Source of the DNA: an uncultured Oscillospiraceae bacterium
GTDB lineage: Bacteria; Bacillota; Clostridia; Oscillospirales; Ruminococcaceae
Reading direction: 5' to 3'
Assembly (NCBI GenBank): GCA_949737515.1
Contig: CATJCP010000224.1
Coordinates: forward strand, 1 to 45,526
Length of the DNA stretch: 45,526 nt
Part shown: piece after piece, positions 32,734 through 41,881 of the stretch
Layout of the letters: each line of letters starts with the position of its first letter
Position numbering within the stretch: the first letter of the stretch is position 1
Made by a program: the position numbers and the translations under genes
The notes under the pieces: model-generated
Database searches by the model: none
The model's input: the letters and a program-made list of their open reading frames with translations, nothing else
Told to the model about the DNA's origin: nothing

Positions 32734-33684
32734 ATGGTAAAAAACATCCTCCGCTCCAGGGGGAATCTATCCCGTGCGGAACGGTCCCGTAAGTTTTGGG
32801 ACAGCTTTATGTACTGGTGTTTTTCTCTGTGCGGGCTTTCGGCGATAGCGGCAGTGTGCGGAATCGCCGCCTATATGGTCTTGGCTGGAACGCCCGCCAT
32901 CAACGAGATCGGGCTGTTCCATTTTCTGCTGGGCTCCAGGTGGGAGCCCACCGCCCCCCAGCCCGCCTTTGGCGTCCTTCCCATGATTCTCACCTCCGTG
33001 GCAGGTACCGCCCTTTCGGTGCTGGCCTCAGTCCTAGTGGGGACCCTTACCGCCGTATTCCTGGAGGAGCTTGCTCCTAACCGGCTTCGCCAGGCAGCCC
33101 AGGCGACGGCTGCACTGATGGCGGGGCTCCCGTCAGTGGTCTATGGGCTGGTGGGAGCAACCCTCCTGGTACCCCTGGTGGGGAAGGCGGAAAACGCCCT
33201 TTTTCGGGGAAGCAGCTCCCATATCTTTACCGGAGGGGCAAATCTGCTCTCCGCCTCCATCCTTTTGACGGTGATGATCCTTCCGACAGCCATCCAGGTG
33301 GGCGGCATTTCCCTTCGGGCGGTCCCGAGGGAATTGCGGGAGGCTTCCCTAGCCCTGGGGGCGGACAGGACAGAGACAGCCTTCAAGGTCCTGATCCCCG
33401 CCGCCCGTCCGGGCATTGTGACCGGGGCGGTTCTGGGTACGGGACGGGCCATGGGGGAGGCTATGGCAGTGATGATGGTTTCCGGCAATGCGGTCAATTT
33501 TCCTCTGCCCTTTCACAGCGTCCGCTTTTTGACCACCGGCATTGTCACAGAAATGGGATACTCCAGCGGCCTCCACCGAAAAGCTCTCTTTTCCATCGGC
33601 CTGGCGCTGTTTGTGTGGATCCTGGCGACAGACCTGATCCTGGAGGCCCTGGTGCAGAGGGAAGGGGGCGGACAGTCTGCGTAA
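32734..33684 (+). CDS. pstC: Phosphate ABC transporter permease PstC
   Basis: One of two membrane permeases of the high-affinity phosphate importer, 316 residues. The frame is open upstream to 32386, inside pstS, but ATG 32734 (MVKNILRSRG) preceded by AAAGGAG is the natural start. Membrane segments begin at about residue 30 (WCFSLCGLSAIAAVCGIAAY). Family motifs include PTAPQPAFGVLPMI, MAGLPSVVYGLVGATLLVPLV, ILPTAIQVGGISLRAVP and the EAA-like loop REASLALGADRTETAFKVLIPAARPGI. The second half ends VQREGGGQSA. It lies between pstS and pstA. Confidence 0.95.
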   Translation: MVKNILRSRGNLSRAERSRKFWDSFMYWCFSLCGLSAIAAVCGIAAYMVLAGTPAINEIGLFHFLLGSRWEPTAPQPAFGVLPMILTSVAGTALSVLASVLVGTLTAVFLEELAPNRLRQAAQATAALMAGLPSVVYGLVGATLLVPLVGKAENALFRGSSSHIFTGGANLLSASILLTVMILPTAIQVGGISLRAVPRELREASLALGADRTETAFKVLIPAARPGIVTGAVLGTGRAMGEAMAVMMVSGNAVNFPLPFHSVRFLTTGIVTEMGYSSGLHRKALFSIGLALFVWILATDLILEALVQREGGGQSA

Positions 33685-33751
33685 ACCCCCAAAAAGACGC
33701 TGGTACAGCTGGGCGGCAAAGGCGGCTGTTCTTCTCTCCTTTGTCCTGACC

Positions 33752-34531
33752 ATGACCGCCATGATGGCAATCCTTTTTTACATTCTGCTGCGGGGTGCGT
33801 CAAAGCTGCGCCTCTCCCTTCTGATTGGACAGCCCAGCCCTTTAAAGGGGGAATACGGGTTTCTTCCAGGTCTGGTCAACACCCTGTACATCGTTGTCCT
33901 CACCCTGCTGGCAGCGGTTCCGGTGGGGATCGGAGCTGCCGTCTACCTCAATGAATACGTTGGAAGGTCCGGGCGTCCTTCCAGGCTGGTCCGCCTGATC
34001 AACCTGATGGTGGAGGCGTTGGCGGGGATCCCCTCGATTGTCTACGGGCTGTTTGGGGCTGTCTTTTTTGGGGAGGCCCTTCGCCTGGGCTACTCTATCC
34101 TCACCGGTTCCCTAACCCTGTCGCTGATGGCGCTGCCCATCATTATCCGGGCCAGCCAGGAATCGCTGGCCGCAGTCCCCCAGTGCCTCCGGGAGGGAGC
34201 GCTGGGCTGCGGCGCTTCCCAGTGGCAGATGATCTGGTCAGTGGTCCTGCCCTGCGCCAAAAGGGGGCTGCTGTCCTCGGTTCTGCTGGCGGTGGGACGG
34301 ATCATGGGTGAATCCGCCGCCCTCCTCTTTACGGCGGGCGCAGCGGTAAACCTGCCCAAAAACTGGCTGACCCATCCCCTTGCCTCCGGCGCGTCGCTGA
34401 CGGTTCAAATGTATCTGGGGGTATCCAGCGGGAAATATATTGACGAGGCCTTTGCCGCCGCCTTGGCGCTGGCAGCCGTGCTGCTGGGAATCTATCTGTT
34501 GGCCGGGATCCTGGGGAGGGAGGACAAATGA
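33752..34531 (+). CDS. pstA: Phosphate ABC transporter permease PstA
   Basis: This is the second membrane permease of the phosphate importer. Motifs include [59 protein letters not shown] (EAA loop) and [29 protein letters not shown]. The first standard start codon is ATG 33752, giving 259 residues, but it falls inside the first membrane helix. The upstream in-frame stretch encodes LRKPPKRRWYSWAAKAAVLL, a typical basic N-terminus, reachable only from a CTG at 33677 behind AAGGGGGCGG. The true start may thus be non-standard, overlapping the pstC stop. It ends in a four-base overlap (ATGA) with pstB. Confidence 0.92.
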   Translation: MTAMMAILFYILLRGASKLRLSLLIGQPSPLKGEYGFLPGLVNTLYIVVLTLLAAVPVGIGAAVYLNEYVGRSGRPSRLVRLINLMVEALAGIPSIVYGLFGAVFFGEALRLGYSILTGSLTLSLMALPIIIRASQESLAAVPQCLREGALGCGASQWQMIWSVVLPCAKRGLLSSVLLAVGRIMGESAALLFTAGAAVNLPKNWLTHPLASGASLTVQMYLGVSSGKYIDEAFAAALALAAVLLGIYLLAGILGREDK

Positions 34532-35292
34532 GCGGACGTTTGACTGCGGAAAACTTCCATTTGTGGTATGGGGAAAACCACGCTTTAAAGGGCATATCCC
34601 TTACCGTCCCGGAAAGGGAGGTCTTCGCCCTCATCGGTCCCTCCGGCTGTGGAAAATCCACCTTTCTTCGGTCCCTCAACCGGATGACCGACCTTGTGGA
34701 GGGGGTCAAGAGAAAGGGCCGGATCCTTCTGGACGGGCAGGACATATATCTTCCCGGAATAGACGTGACCCGGCTCCGGAAGCGGGTGGGGATGGTCTTC
34801 CAAAAACCCAGTCCCTTCCCCATGAGCATTTACGACAATGTGGCCTATGGACCCAGAATCCATGGCGTCAAGGCCAGAAGCCAACTGGACGGGCTGGTGG
34901 AGGCCTCCCTGCGGGCCGCCGCCCTATGGGGGGAGGTGTCGGACCGGCTGAAAAAACCTGCCCTGGGCCTGTCCGGCGGGCAGCAGCAGCGGCTGTGCAT
35001 CGCCAGGGCATTGGCTGTCCAGCCGGAGGTACTGCTGATGGACGAACCCACCAGCGCCCTGGATCCCCTCTCCACCGGAAAGATCGAGGAGCTGATCCTG
35101 TCGCTGCGGTCCCGATACACGGTTGTCATTGTCACCCACAACCTAGGGCAGGCTGTAAAGGTCTCTGACCAGGCGGCGTTTTTCCTCGACGGGACGCTGG
35201 TGGAATGGGGACCGGCCCCAGAGCTGTTCGGAATGCCGAAGGACAGGCGGACAGAGGATTATATCACCGGGCGGCGCTCCCTTGACGGGTAA
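34528..35292 (+). CDS. pstB: Phosphate ABC transporter ATP-binding protein
   Basis: PstB powers phosphate import by ATP hydrolysis at the cytoplasmic face of PstCA. The 254-residue protein shows Walker [11 protein letters not shown]-loop [24 protein letters not shown] (typical PstB), signature [16 protein letters not shown], Walker [14 protein letters not shown] and the switch histidine in IVTHNLGQA. The C-terminus [17 protein letters not shown] is also PstB-like. The start overlaps pstA by ATGA. No phoU or phoPR genes follow; the operon ends at the strong terminator 35325-35366. Confidence 0.96.
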   Translation: MSGRLTAENFHLWYGENHALKGISLTVPEREVFALIGPSGCGKSTFLRSLNRMTDLVEGVKRKGRILLDGQDIYLPGIDVTRLRKRVGMVFQKPSPFPMSIYDNVAYGPRIHGVKARSQLDGLVEASLRAAALWGEVSDRLKKPALGLSGGQQQRLCIARALAVQPEVLLMDEPTSALDPLSTGKIEELILSLRSRYTVVIVTHNLGQAVKVSDQAAFFLDGTLVEWGPAPELFGMPKDRRTEDYITGRRSLDG

Positions 35293-35324
35293 ACGGCGCC
35301 CCTGTCCTGCCGGTCACAACAAAA

Positions 35325-35366
35325 ACAGACCCAGACGCCCATTCCCGGACGTCTGGGTCTGTTTTT
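35325..35366. terminator. Terminator between pstB and adhE
   Basis: ACAGACCCAGACG and CGTCTGGGTCTGT form a perfect 13-bp stem followed by TTTTTAT on the plus strand and preceded by A-rich DNA, so it works for both convergent units. Confidence 0.88.
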
Positions 35367-35382
35367 ATGATTTTATGACGGT

Positions 35383-38004
35383 TTATTTCCCTTCGGGACC
35401 GTAATAAGCGTCAACCAGGATATCCTTCAGCTCCGAAATGAGGGGATACCGGGGATTGGAGGGGGTGCACTGATCTGCATGGGCCTCGTCCGCCACAGCG
35501 TCCAGGTTATCCATAAAGGTCTTCTCATCAATTCCCTGGCTCTTGATGGAGCGGGGGACATTCATGGAATTCTGCAAGTCGATAATGGCCTTGACCAGGC
35601 TTTGTACGCCCTCTTCGGTGGTGGAGCAGGGCAGGCCCAGCATCTCGGCGATCTCGGCGTACCGCTTGTCAGCGATAAAGTGCTCGTATTTCGGCCAGGT
35701 GGCAAATTTGTTGGGCTTCTGGGCATTATAGGCGATGACATAGGGCAGAAGGATCGCGTTGGCGCGCCCATGGGGGATGTGGTAGGCGGAGCCCAGCTTG
35801 TGGGCCAGGGAGTGGTTGATCCCCAGGAAGGCGTTGGTAAAGGCCATACCTGCGATACAGGAGGCATTGTGCATCTTCTCCCGGGCCTCCCGGTCAGCGC
35901 CGTTTTCATAGGCGCGCTTCAGATACTTGAACACCAGCCGGATGGCGTGGAGGGCCAGGCCGTCGGTGTAGTCGGAGGCCAGCACCGAAACATAGGCCTC
36001 AATGGCATGGGTCAGAACGTCCATACCTGTATCGGCAGTGACCGATTTGGGGATCGACATGACAAACTGGGGATCCACAATGGCCACGTCCGGGGTCAGT
36101 TCATAGTCGGCCAAAGGATACTTGATGTTGGCCTTTTTGTCGGTGATAACCGCAAAGGAAGTCACCTCGGAGCCGGTGCCGGAGGTGGTGGGGACACAGA
36201 CCAGCTTGGCCTTGTTGCCCAGCTCCGGGAAGTGGTAGGCGCGCTTGCGGATGTCGAAGAACTTCTGCTTCATGCCGGTGAAGGAAATGTCCGGATGCTC
36301 GTAGAACATCCACATGCCCTTGGCTGCGTCCATGGCAGAGCCACCGCCCAGGGCGATGATGACATCCGGCTGGAAGTGGTTCATGGATTCCACGCCGCGC
36401 ATGATGGTGTCGACAGAGGGATCAGGCTCCACATCGTCAAAAATCTCTGCGTGGCAGTATTCGGGCCTTCTGCGGAGATAGTGGAGGATTTTGTCCACAT
36501 TGCCCAGCTTGACCATAGTTTTATCGGTGACAATAAAGGCGCGGCTGATGTTGGGCATTTTCTCCAGGTACTGGATGGCATTGTATTCAAAGTAGATCTT
36601 GGGCGGGATCTTAAACCACTGCATATTGACCCTCCTCTTGGCAATGCGCTTGATGTTGACCAGGTTCTGCGCGGAGACGTTGGAGGTGGTGGAGTTTTTG
36701 CCGAAAGATCCGCAGCCCAGGGTCAGGGAAGGGGTGTTTTCGTTGTAAATATCGCCGATGCCGCCTTGGGAGGAAGGAGAATTGACGATAATCCGCCCCA
36801 CCTCCATCTTCTCGCCGTACTGGGAGATCACGTCCGGATCGCCGGCGTGGATGGTGGCGGAATGGCCCAGGCCGCCGTTGTGCAGCATTTTGGAGGCCAT
36901 TTCAAAGCCCTGCTCCTTGCCCTCTACCACGAGGTAGGCCAGGATGGGGGAAAGCTTTTCCTTGGAAAGGTAATAGTCCGGTCCCACGTCCGGGATTTTC
37001 CCAATGAGGATCTTTGTGCCCTTGGGAACCGAGAACCCGGCCTGCTCCGCGATCCACACCGCGGGCTTGCCCACAATATCCGCGTTGAGGGAATGGCCCT
37101 TTTCTTCCGGGAAGGCATAGCTGATGAGCTTTTCCTCCTCGCTGCCGGACACAAAGTAGCAGCCGTTGTCCTTCATAATCGCCTCAAAGGCGGGGGCAAT
37201 CTCTTTATCCACAATGACGGCCTGCTCAGAGGCGCAGATCATGCCGTTGTCAAAGGTCTTGGAAAGCATCAGGTCGTTGCAGGCCTGGGGCAGATTGGCG
37301 GATTGATGGATATAACAGGGCACGTTGCCGGGGCCCACGCCCAGGGCGGGCTTGCCGGTGGAATACGCCGCCCGCACCATGCCCGCGCCGCCGGTGGCCA
37401 GCACTAGGGCAACGTCGGGGTGGTTCATCAGGGCATTGGTGGCAGCCAGGGAGGGAACCTCAATCCACTGGACGCAATTTTCCGGCGCGCCGGCTGCAAT
37501 GGCCGCGTCGCGGACAATCCTCGCCGCCTCGGCGGAGCACTTCTGGGCGCTGGGATGGAAGCCGAAGATAATGGGGCACCTGGCCTTGGCCGCGATCATG
37601 GCCTTGAACATGGTGGTGGAGGTGGGGTTGGTGACAGGGGTTACACCCGCCACAATGCCCACAGGCTCCGCAATCTGCACAATGCCGGACAGCTCATCGT
37701 CGTCAATGACGCCCACCGTCTTCTGGTCCTTGATATCATGCCAGATATATTCGGTGGCGAACAGGTTCTTGATGATCTTATCTTCATAGACGCCGCGCCC
37801 GGTTTCCTCCACTGCCATTTTGGCAAGCTGGGTATGGTGATCCAGGCCAGCCAGAGCCATGGCATGGGCGATGGCGTCCACCTGCTCCTGATCCATTTTT
37901 AAATATTCCTGAAGGGCCGCCTGCGCTTTCACTGCCAGCTTGTCGATCATTTCATTTACATCGACAGCAGGGGCGGCGTTGGGGGTATCTTTCTTTGCGG
38001 ACAT
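35383..38004 (-). CDS. adhE: Bifunctional acetaldehyde-CoA/alcohol dehydrogenase
   Basis: AdhE reduces acetyl-CoA to acetaldehyde and then to ethanol with two NADH, and forms helical spirosomes in the cytoplasm. The 873-residue protein has the standard layout. The N-terminal aldehyde dehydrogenase domain has catalytic C257 in KTFDNGMICASEQ and LATGGAGMVRAAYSTGKPA. The C-terminal iron-dependent alcohol dehydrogenase has IALGGGSAMDAAKG, VPTTSGTGSEVT and iron ligands in ITDK...DVLTHAIEAYVS and NHSLAHKLGSAYHIPHGRANA. GAGGAGG lies eight bases before ATG 38004. The promoter at 38082-38110 is overlapped by a Rex-like operator candidate, which would fit NADH-responsive control. Highly confident identification. 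Confidence 0.98.
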   Translation of the reverse strand: MSAKKDTPNAAPAVDVNEMIDKLAVKAQAALQEYLKMDQEQVDAIAHAMALAGLDHHTQLAKMAVEETGRGVYEDKIIKNLFATEYIWHDIKDQKTVGVIDDDELSGIVQIAEPVGIVAGVTPVTNPTSTTMFKAMIAAKARCPIIFGFHPSAQKCSAEAARIVRDAAIAAGAPENCVQWIEVPSLAATNALMNHPDVALVLATGGAGMVRAAYSTGKPALGVGPGNVPCYIHQSANLPQACNDLMLSKTFDNGMICASEQAVIVDKEIAPAFEAIMKDNGCYFVSGSEEEKLISYAFPEEKGHSLNADIVGKPAVWIAEQAGFSVPKGTKILIGKIPDVGPDYYLSKEKLSPILAYLVVEGKEQGFEMASKMLHNGGLGHSATIHAGDPDVISQYGEKMEVGRIIVNSPSSQGGIGDIYNENTPSLTLGCGSFGKNSTTSNVSAQNLVNIKRIAKRRVNMQWFKIPPKIYFEYNAIQYLEKMPNISRAFIVTDKTMVKLGNVDKILHYLRRRPEYCHAEIFDDVEPDPSVDTIMRGVESMNHFQPDVIIALGGGSAMDAAKGMWMFYEHPDISFTGMKQKFFDIRKRAYHFPELGNKAKLVCVPTTSGTGSEVTSFAVITDKKANIKYPLADYELTPDVAIVDPQFVMSIPKSVTADTGMDVLTHAIEAYVSVLASDYTDGLALHAIRLVFKYLKRAYENGADREAREKMHNASCIAGMAFTNAFLGINHSLAHKLGSAYHIPHGRANAILLPYVIAYNAQKPNKFATWPKYEHFIADKRYAEIAEMLGLPCSTTEEGVQSLVKAIIDLQNSMNVPRSIKSQGIDEKTFMDNLDAVADEAHADQCTPSNPRYPLISELKDILVDAYYGPEGK

Positions 38005-38081
38005 TTTAACAGCCTCCTCATTTCTTCATAATAATAAACAATCAAAGGGTTCTTGTAATTGTATTCGATCAACCTGATATA

Positions 38082-38110
38082 ATTAAAACAGATTGTGATT
38101 TTTTTGTCAA
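38082..38110 (-). promoter_or_regulatory. Promoter of adhE
   Basis: On the minus strand TTGACA (38105-38110), 17 bp, TTTAAT (38082-38087), with a leader of about 70 bases to the AdhE start. Confidence 0.65.
38093..38110. promoter_or_regulatory. Candidate Rex operator
   Basis: TTGTGA-N6-TGTCAA has the spacing of a Rex site (consensus TTGTGA-N6-TCACAA) with two mismatches in the second half. It covers the -35 box of adhE, a gene commonly repressed by Rex when NADH is low. The match may partly reflect the -35 hexamer itself. Confidence 0.35.
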
Positions 38111-38276
38111 TACCTTTAGACGGCCTTTTCACGCCAATGTTATCTATTTGGCGGCTTCTATTTTTGTAGCTTTTGACGGTTCCCCCAGGGTCCGCCATAT
38201 CTGTGCGCCGCTTAGTCGCCTTAAACATTTGTTCATAATAATTTTACGTTTTTTATGCCTTTTTCACCGTCTTTCA

Positions 38277-38305
38277 TTGATGTGAAAAAAAAGGTATGTT
38301 ATAAT
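38277..38305 (+). promoter_or_regulatory. Promoter of the SWIM-AAA-DUF5682-VWA operon
   Basis: TTGATG (38277-38282), 17 bp, and TATAAT (38300-38305) preceded by TGT, i.e. an extended -10. The leader to the first ATG is about 75 bases. DNA from 38111 to 38276 shows no gene or recognised motif. Confidence 0.75.
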
Positions 38306-38388
38306 GTAGCTAACAAAGCCCACAGCGGGAAAACACCCGGTAGTATCCGGCATACATAGAATGATTTTTCAGGAAGGAAGCGATACCC

Positions 38389-39831
38389 ATGAGGCAAATA
38401 ACAGAACAGTATATCACCTCTATCGCGCCAAACCCGGCGGCGGTCAAAAACGCGCGGAAGATTTCCTCCACCGGGGGATTTGTAAAGCTGAATGCTTCAT
38501 CGGACGACACCTTTTATATGGGGGAATGCACCGGCAGCGGTTCCTCCAACTACATTACTTCCGCCGACTTTGCCGACCCGGCCAAGCCGGTTTACCGTTG
38601 CTCCTGCCCCAGCCGCCAGTTCCCCTGCAAGCACAGCCTGGCCCTGCTCTTTGAAATGGCGGCGAAGAAGCCCTTCTCCCCCTGCGAAATCCCAGAGGAT
38701 ATCCTCCAGAAGCGGAAAAAGATAGAGGCCAAGGCCGAAAAGTCCCAGGCCCAATCTGAGGATAAGAACGCCCCAAAGGCTGCCCCAAAGGTCAACAAAG
38801 CCGCACGGACCAAAAAGCTGAAAAAACAGCTGGAAGGCCTGGACATGACTCAGGAGCTGGTAAACAGCCTGCTCAGCGCCGGCCTTGGGGCCATGGGCGG
38901 CAACTCAGTCAGCGCCTACCGGGACTTGGCCAAGCAGCTGGGGGACTATTACCTCCCCGGCCCCCAGGCATATATCAACGAACTGGTGCTGGAGATGGAG
39001 GCCTTCCGGGAGGATTCCAACGTGGGCCACTACACCCGGGCGGCGGGGATTCTGTCCCGGCTGCGGGCGCTGCTCACCAAATCCAAAGCCTATCTCAACG
39101 GGAAGCTGGAGTCCGGAGAGGTGGGCGATGACGACAGCGCCTTATACGAAGCGCTGGGCGGCGTTTGGAAGCTGGACCAGCTCCAGGCCCTTGGCCTGAA
39201 AAAGGAAAACGCCCAGCTGATGCAGCTGGCCTTTAACGTGACCTTTGACCAGGCCCGGAAGGAGTATATAGACATTGGCTGGTGGGCAGACCTGGAAACC
39301 GGGGAAATCTCCGCCACCTATAACTACCGTCCCCTGAAAGCCGTAAAATATGTCAAACAGGACGACAGCATCTTTGAACTGGCTAAAATCCCCATGCTCA
39401 CCTATTATCCCGGCGGCTCCAACCGGCGGATACGGTGGGAGGCGGCGGAATTTGTGCCGGTTACGGCAAAGCACCTGGACCAGCTTCGGTCCAAGGCTGT
39501 TTCGGATCTGCCAGCAGCGGTAAAGGCCGCGAAAAATGAGATCAAAAACGCCCTCTCCCCCGATGAGACAGTGAGCCTGATCCGTTTCCGGAGGATTGGA
39601 AAAACGGACGGAGGTTACGTGCTGGAGGACCATGCCGGGAACACCATCCTCCTGGACGATATGCCCGGCGGGGAGAAGACCACCCTTCGCCTGCCCATGC
39701 TGCCCAACCGGGACATCCTGGAGGACCAGGTCCTGTTAGGCGCTTTTTACTATGACCGCCCCCGGAAACGTATTTGCCTGCAGCCATACAGCATTGTAAC
39801 CGGGGAAACCGTTGTGCGCCTGATGTATTAA
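38389..39831 (+). CDS. SWIM zinc-finger protein, first gene of a Yeh-like operon
   Basis: This is a 480-residue cytoplasmic protein. The SWIM motif CxCx6CxH is visible at C71, C73, C80 and H82 in YRCSCPSRQFPCKHSLALLF. SWIM fingers bind DNA or mediate protein contacts. A Lys/Ala-rich charged linker follows (about 100-145). The larger C-terminal part (about 150-480) includes YINELVLEMEAFREDSN, FNVTFDQARKEYIDIGWWADL and a beta-rich C-terminus. E. coli YehQ, also a SWIM protein, is probably a distant relative. It leads five genes in the same direction, followed after 15 bp by the 654-residue protein. GGAAGG lies eleven bases before the ATG. Molecular function is not known. Confidence 0.85.
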   Translation: MRQITEQYITSIAPNPAAVKNARKISSTGGFVKLNASSDDTFYMGECTGSGSSNYITSADFADPAKPVYRCSCPSRQFPCKHSLALLFEMAAKKPFSPCEIPEDILQKRKKIEAKAEKSQAQSEDKNAPKAAPKVNKAARTKKLKKQLEGLDMTQELVNSLLSAGLGAMGGNSVSAYRDLAKQLGDYYLPGPQAYINELVLEMEAFREDSNVGHYTRAAGILSRLRALLTKSKAYLNGKLESGEVGDDDSALYEALGGVWKLDQLQALGLKKENAQLMQLAFNVTFDQARKEYIDIGWWADLETGEISATYNYRPLKAVKYVKQDDSIFELAKIPMLTYYPGGSNRRIRWEAAEFVPVTAKHLDQLRSKAVSDLPAAVKAAKNEIKNALSPDETVSLIRFRRIGKTDGGYVLEDHAGNTILLDDMPGGEKTTLRLPMLPNRDILEDQVLLGAFYYDRPRKRICLQPYSIVTGETVVRLMY

Positions 39832-39846
39832 GAGGGGGTTTTGACA

Positions 39847-41811
39847 ATGAATCTGCAGCCGCTTTATGAACTGCGGGAACGCCTGGAATCCAGCATGATT
39901 GCCGGCGTATCCCTGATCTCCGATGATTTCCGCCTGGCCCGGGCAGTGGAACAGATGGGCACCCTGGCAGGGGCGTCCCCTGTGTTCAAGCGCATTTATG
40001 AAGCCGCCCAATCCGCCCTCGCCCCCGGCTGTGAGGACCGGTGCGGCGCGGTGCTGGACGCCTACTCCCTGGCGGACGCGGTCCTATGCACCCAGGGAGC
40101 TGTGGAAGCAGAAGGGGAAATTGCCGAAATCCCTCTGGCGGAAGAGGGCGGGGCATTTCTCTCCAACGCCCCATACAGTGCCCTTGCCCCTCTGCTGGAG
40201 GCCCTCACCACCAGCGGGAGCGGCCACTACTCCACTGTGGTGGATATGCGCCAAAACCAGCCGGAACTGTTCCGGGACTACCGCCTGAAGGACGCCCTCG
40301 TCAAGGGCCTTGGCGCCAGCTACAGCGATCTGGCCGACCAGATCGAGATCTGGTTCTGCGAGGAGGGAGCGGAGGTAATCCCCCTTTTGAAGCGGGATCT
40401 GGACCCCAAGGGAAAGCGGGAAATGGTGCGGCGGATCCACATCATTGAGTCCATTGCCGGGGAGAAGGAGAACAGCTACTACCTCTCCCTTCTGGATACT
40501 GCCGAAAAAGAGGTGCGGGAGGCCGTCATCTTTGCCCTGCGGCATGATCAAAGCAACACCCAGAGGCTCCTGGACCTGATTAAGGCTGAGAAGGGGAACT
40601 GCAAAAAGGCCGCCCAATCCGCCCTCGCCTATCTGGATACCCCGGAAGCCCTGGACTACTGGGAAAAGGCCATGAAGAAAAAGCCGGGGAACGCCGCGCC
40701 CTTCCTGTCCTTCTCCACCTCCGACGCAGTGTCCGACATGACCGCCTCCGCCCTGGAGGAGATCACCGGCCGGCTGCTGGACAACGTAAAGGAGGGACGG
40801 GAAACCTCCGATGCTGACATTACCGCCTTTGAAGCGCTTTTAAAGTCCCTCAACGGCAAATCCTCCCCAGCTGTCTGCGATTGGTACCGGCGGGTAGCCC
40901 AAAGGCCGGTGGCCAACCGCTTTGACAAGCTGGTGGACTCCAAAAAGAAACCGGTAAAGATCGCCATGGGATATGCGGGGGGTTACTACAACGGCTATTA
41001 CTATCGGGACGGCCTTCCCTTTACCCAGATCCTCCCCAATATTCTGACCAACGCCATCCTGTTTTCTCCGGCCCCTTCCCTGATGAACCTGGCCGGGGAG
41101 CTGTTCGCCGCCGTGGGAGTGGAATTCTTTAAACCTGCGGTCACCGCGGCCTTCCTCTCCCGCCCTGCCCGGGAGGTATACGACGAATTCGTCCCCTACA
41201 TCCTCGATAAGAAAAATATTTATTATGAGGCCTGCGTCCGGGATTTTTACGCCCTGATGGGGTACCTCTCCTTTGACGAAGCGAGCCGGGAGTACAGGCT
41301 GTCCCTGACCCTTCAGGACCCTCTCCGCTATCGGGAACGGGGGGTAGCGGTCCGGAAACCCCTTCTGGAGCCATTGGACCACAGATGGTACCAGCTGATG
41401 GCCTCCGGCATTTTCGACAGGGTGAAAAACTGGAACCCCATGATCTTCGCGAACCTGATTGACCCCAAGGACCCCTTTATCTGCGATGTGGCCGGCGAGT
41501 ATTTCTACCAGAGGGCCCTGAGCCCCTCAGTAGACCCCAGGCAGCTGTTCTATCCCCTGCGCAGGTGCGGCTGGGTCGGGGAAAAGTGCAAGGGGATCGT
41601 TGTCGCGGCAGGGAAAAAGAATTTCAACAACAGCTACTGGTATTTCTACAACCTTGTGACCAACGCCCCGATGACAGACGCGCAAAAAGCCGATGAGGTG
41701 GAACAGGTTGCGGAGCTGGTTCGCAGGCGCAAAGTAACCATCCGGAACTGGGACGACCAAAAGGTAAAGGACTGGTGCGCAGAACTGCGGGCAAGCGGAA
41801 GGGGAGTCTAG
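39847..41811 (+). CDS. Uncharacterised 654-residue protein of the Yeh-like operon
   Basis: I do not recognise this protein with confidence. It is soluble, without signal peptide or membrane helix. The region around residues 160-290 is helical with short repeating elements (KREMVRRIHIIESIAGEKE, AEKEVREAVIFALRHDQSN, CKKAAQSALAYLDTPEA) that look like HEAT-type repeats. The remainder has YxGGYYNGYYYRDGLPF and a C-terminal segment KNFNNSYWYFYNLVTNAPM. I start at ATG 39847, with GAGGGGG eight bases upstream; a TTG two codons earlier is too close to that site. It sits between the SWIM and AAA+ genes, so it probably serves as scaffold or substrate-recognition partner (inference). Confidence 0.8.
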   Translation: MNLQPLYELRERLESSMIAGVSLISDDFRLARAVEQMGTLAGASPVFKRIYEAAQSALAPGCEDRCGAVLDAYSLADAVLCTQGAVEAEGEIAEIPLAEEGGAFLSNAPYSALAPLLEALTTSGSGHYSTVVDMRQNQPELFRDYRLKDALVKGLGASYSDLADQIEIWFCEEGAEVIPLLKRDLDPKGKREMVRRIHIIESIAGEKENSYYLSLLDTAEKEVREAVIFALRHDQSNTQRLLDLIKAEKGNCKKAAQSALAYLDTPEALDYWEKAMKKKPGNAAPFLSFSTSDAVSDMTASALEEITGRLLDNVKEGRETSDADITAFEALLKSLNGKSSPAVCDWYRRVAQRPVANRFDKLVDSKKKPVKIAMGYAGGYYNGYYYRDGLPFTQILPNILTNAILFSPAPSLMNLAGELFAAVGVEFFKPAVTAAFLSRPAREVYDEFVPYILDKKNIYYEACVRDFYALMGYLSFDEASREYRLSLTLQDPLRYRERGVAVRKPLLEPLDHRWYQLMASGIFDRVKNWNPMIFANLIDPKDPFICDVAGEYFYQRALSPSVDPRQLFYPLRRCGWVGEKCKGIVVAAGKKNFNNSYWYFYNLVTNAPMTDAQKADEVEQVAELVRRRKVTIRNWDDQKVKDWCAELRASGRGV

Positions 41812-41881
41812 GGCAGCAGCAATACGCTTTACACCATAATCACAGCGAATCCCACGAATTTTTTAAGGAGACGATACAGAA

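Noticed and set aside
35479-37407. A 642-codon open frame on the plus strand opposite adhE
   Set aside because: It is a mirror frame of a G+C-rich, strongly coding gene. adhE is unambiguous on the other strand, and the translation has no recognisable domain.
38093-38110. A clean, consensus Rex palindrome
   Set aside because: Two mismatches in the second half prevent a firm call; kept only as a low-confidence candidate.
37956-38228. A 90-codon frame upstream of adhE as an extra gene
   Set aside because: It covers the adhE promoter and overlaps the adhE start in a poorly composed frame, with no ribosome-binding site.
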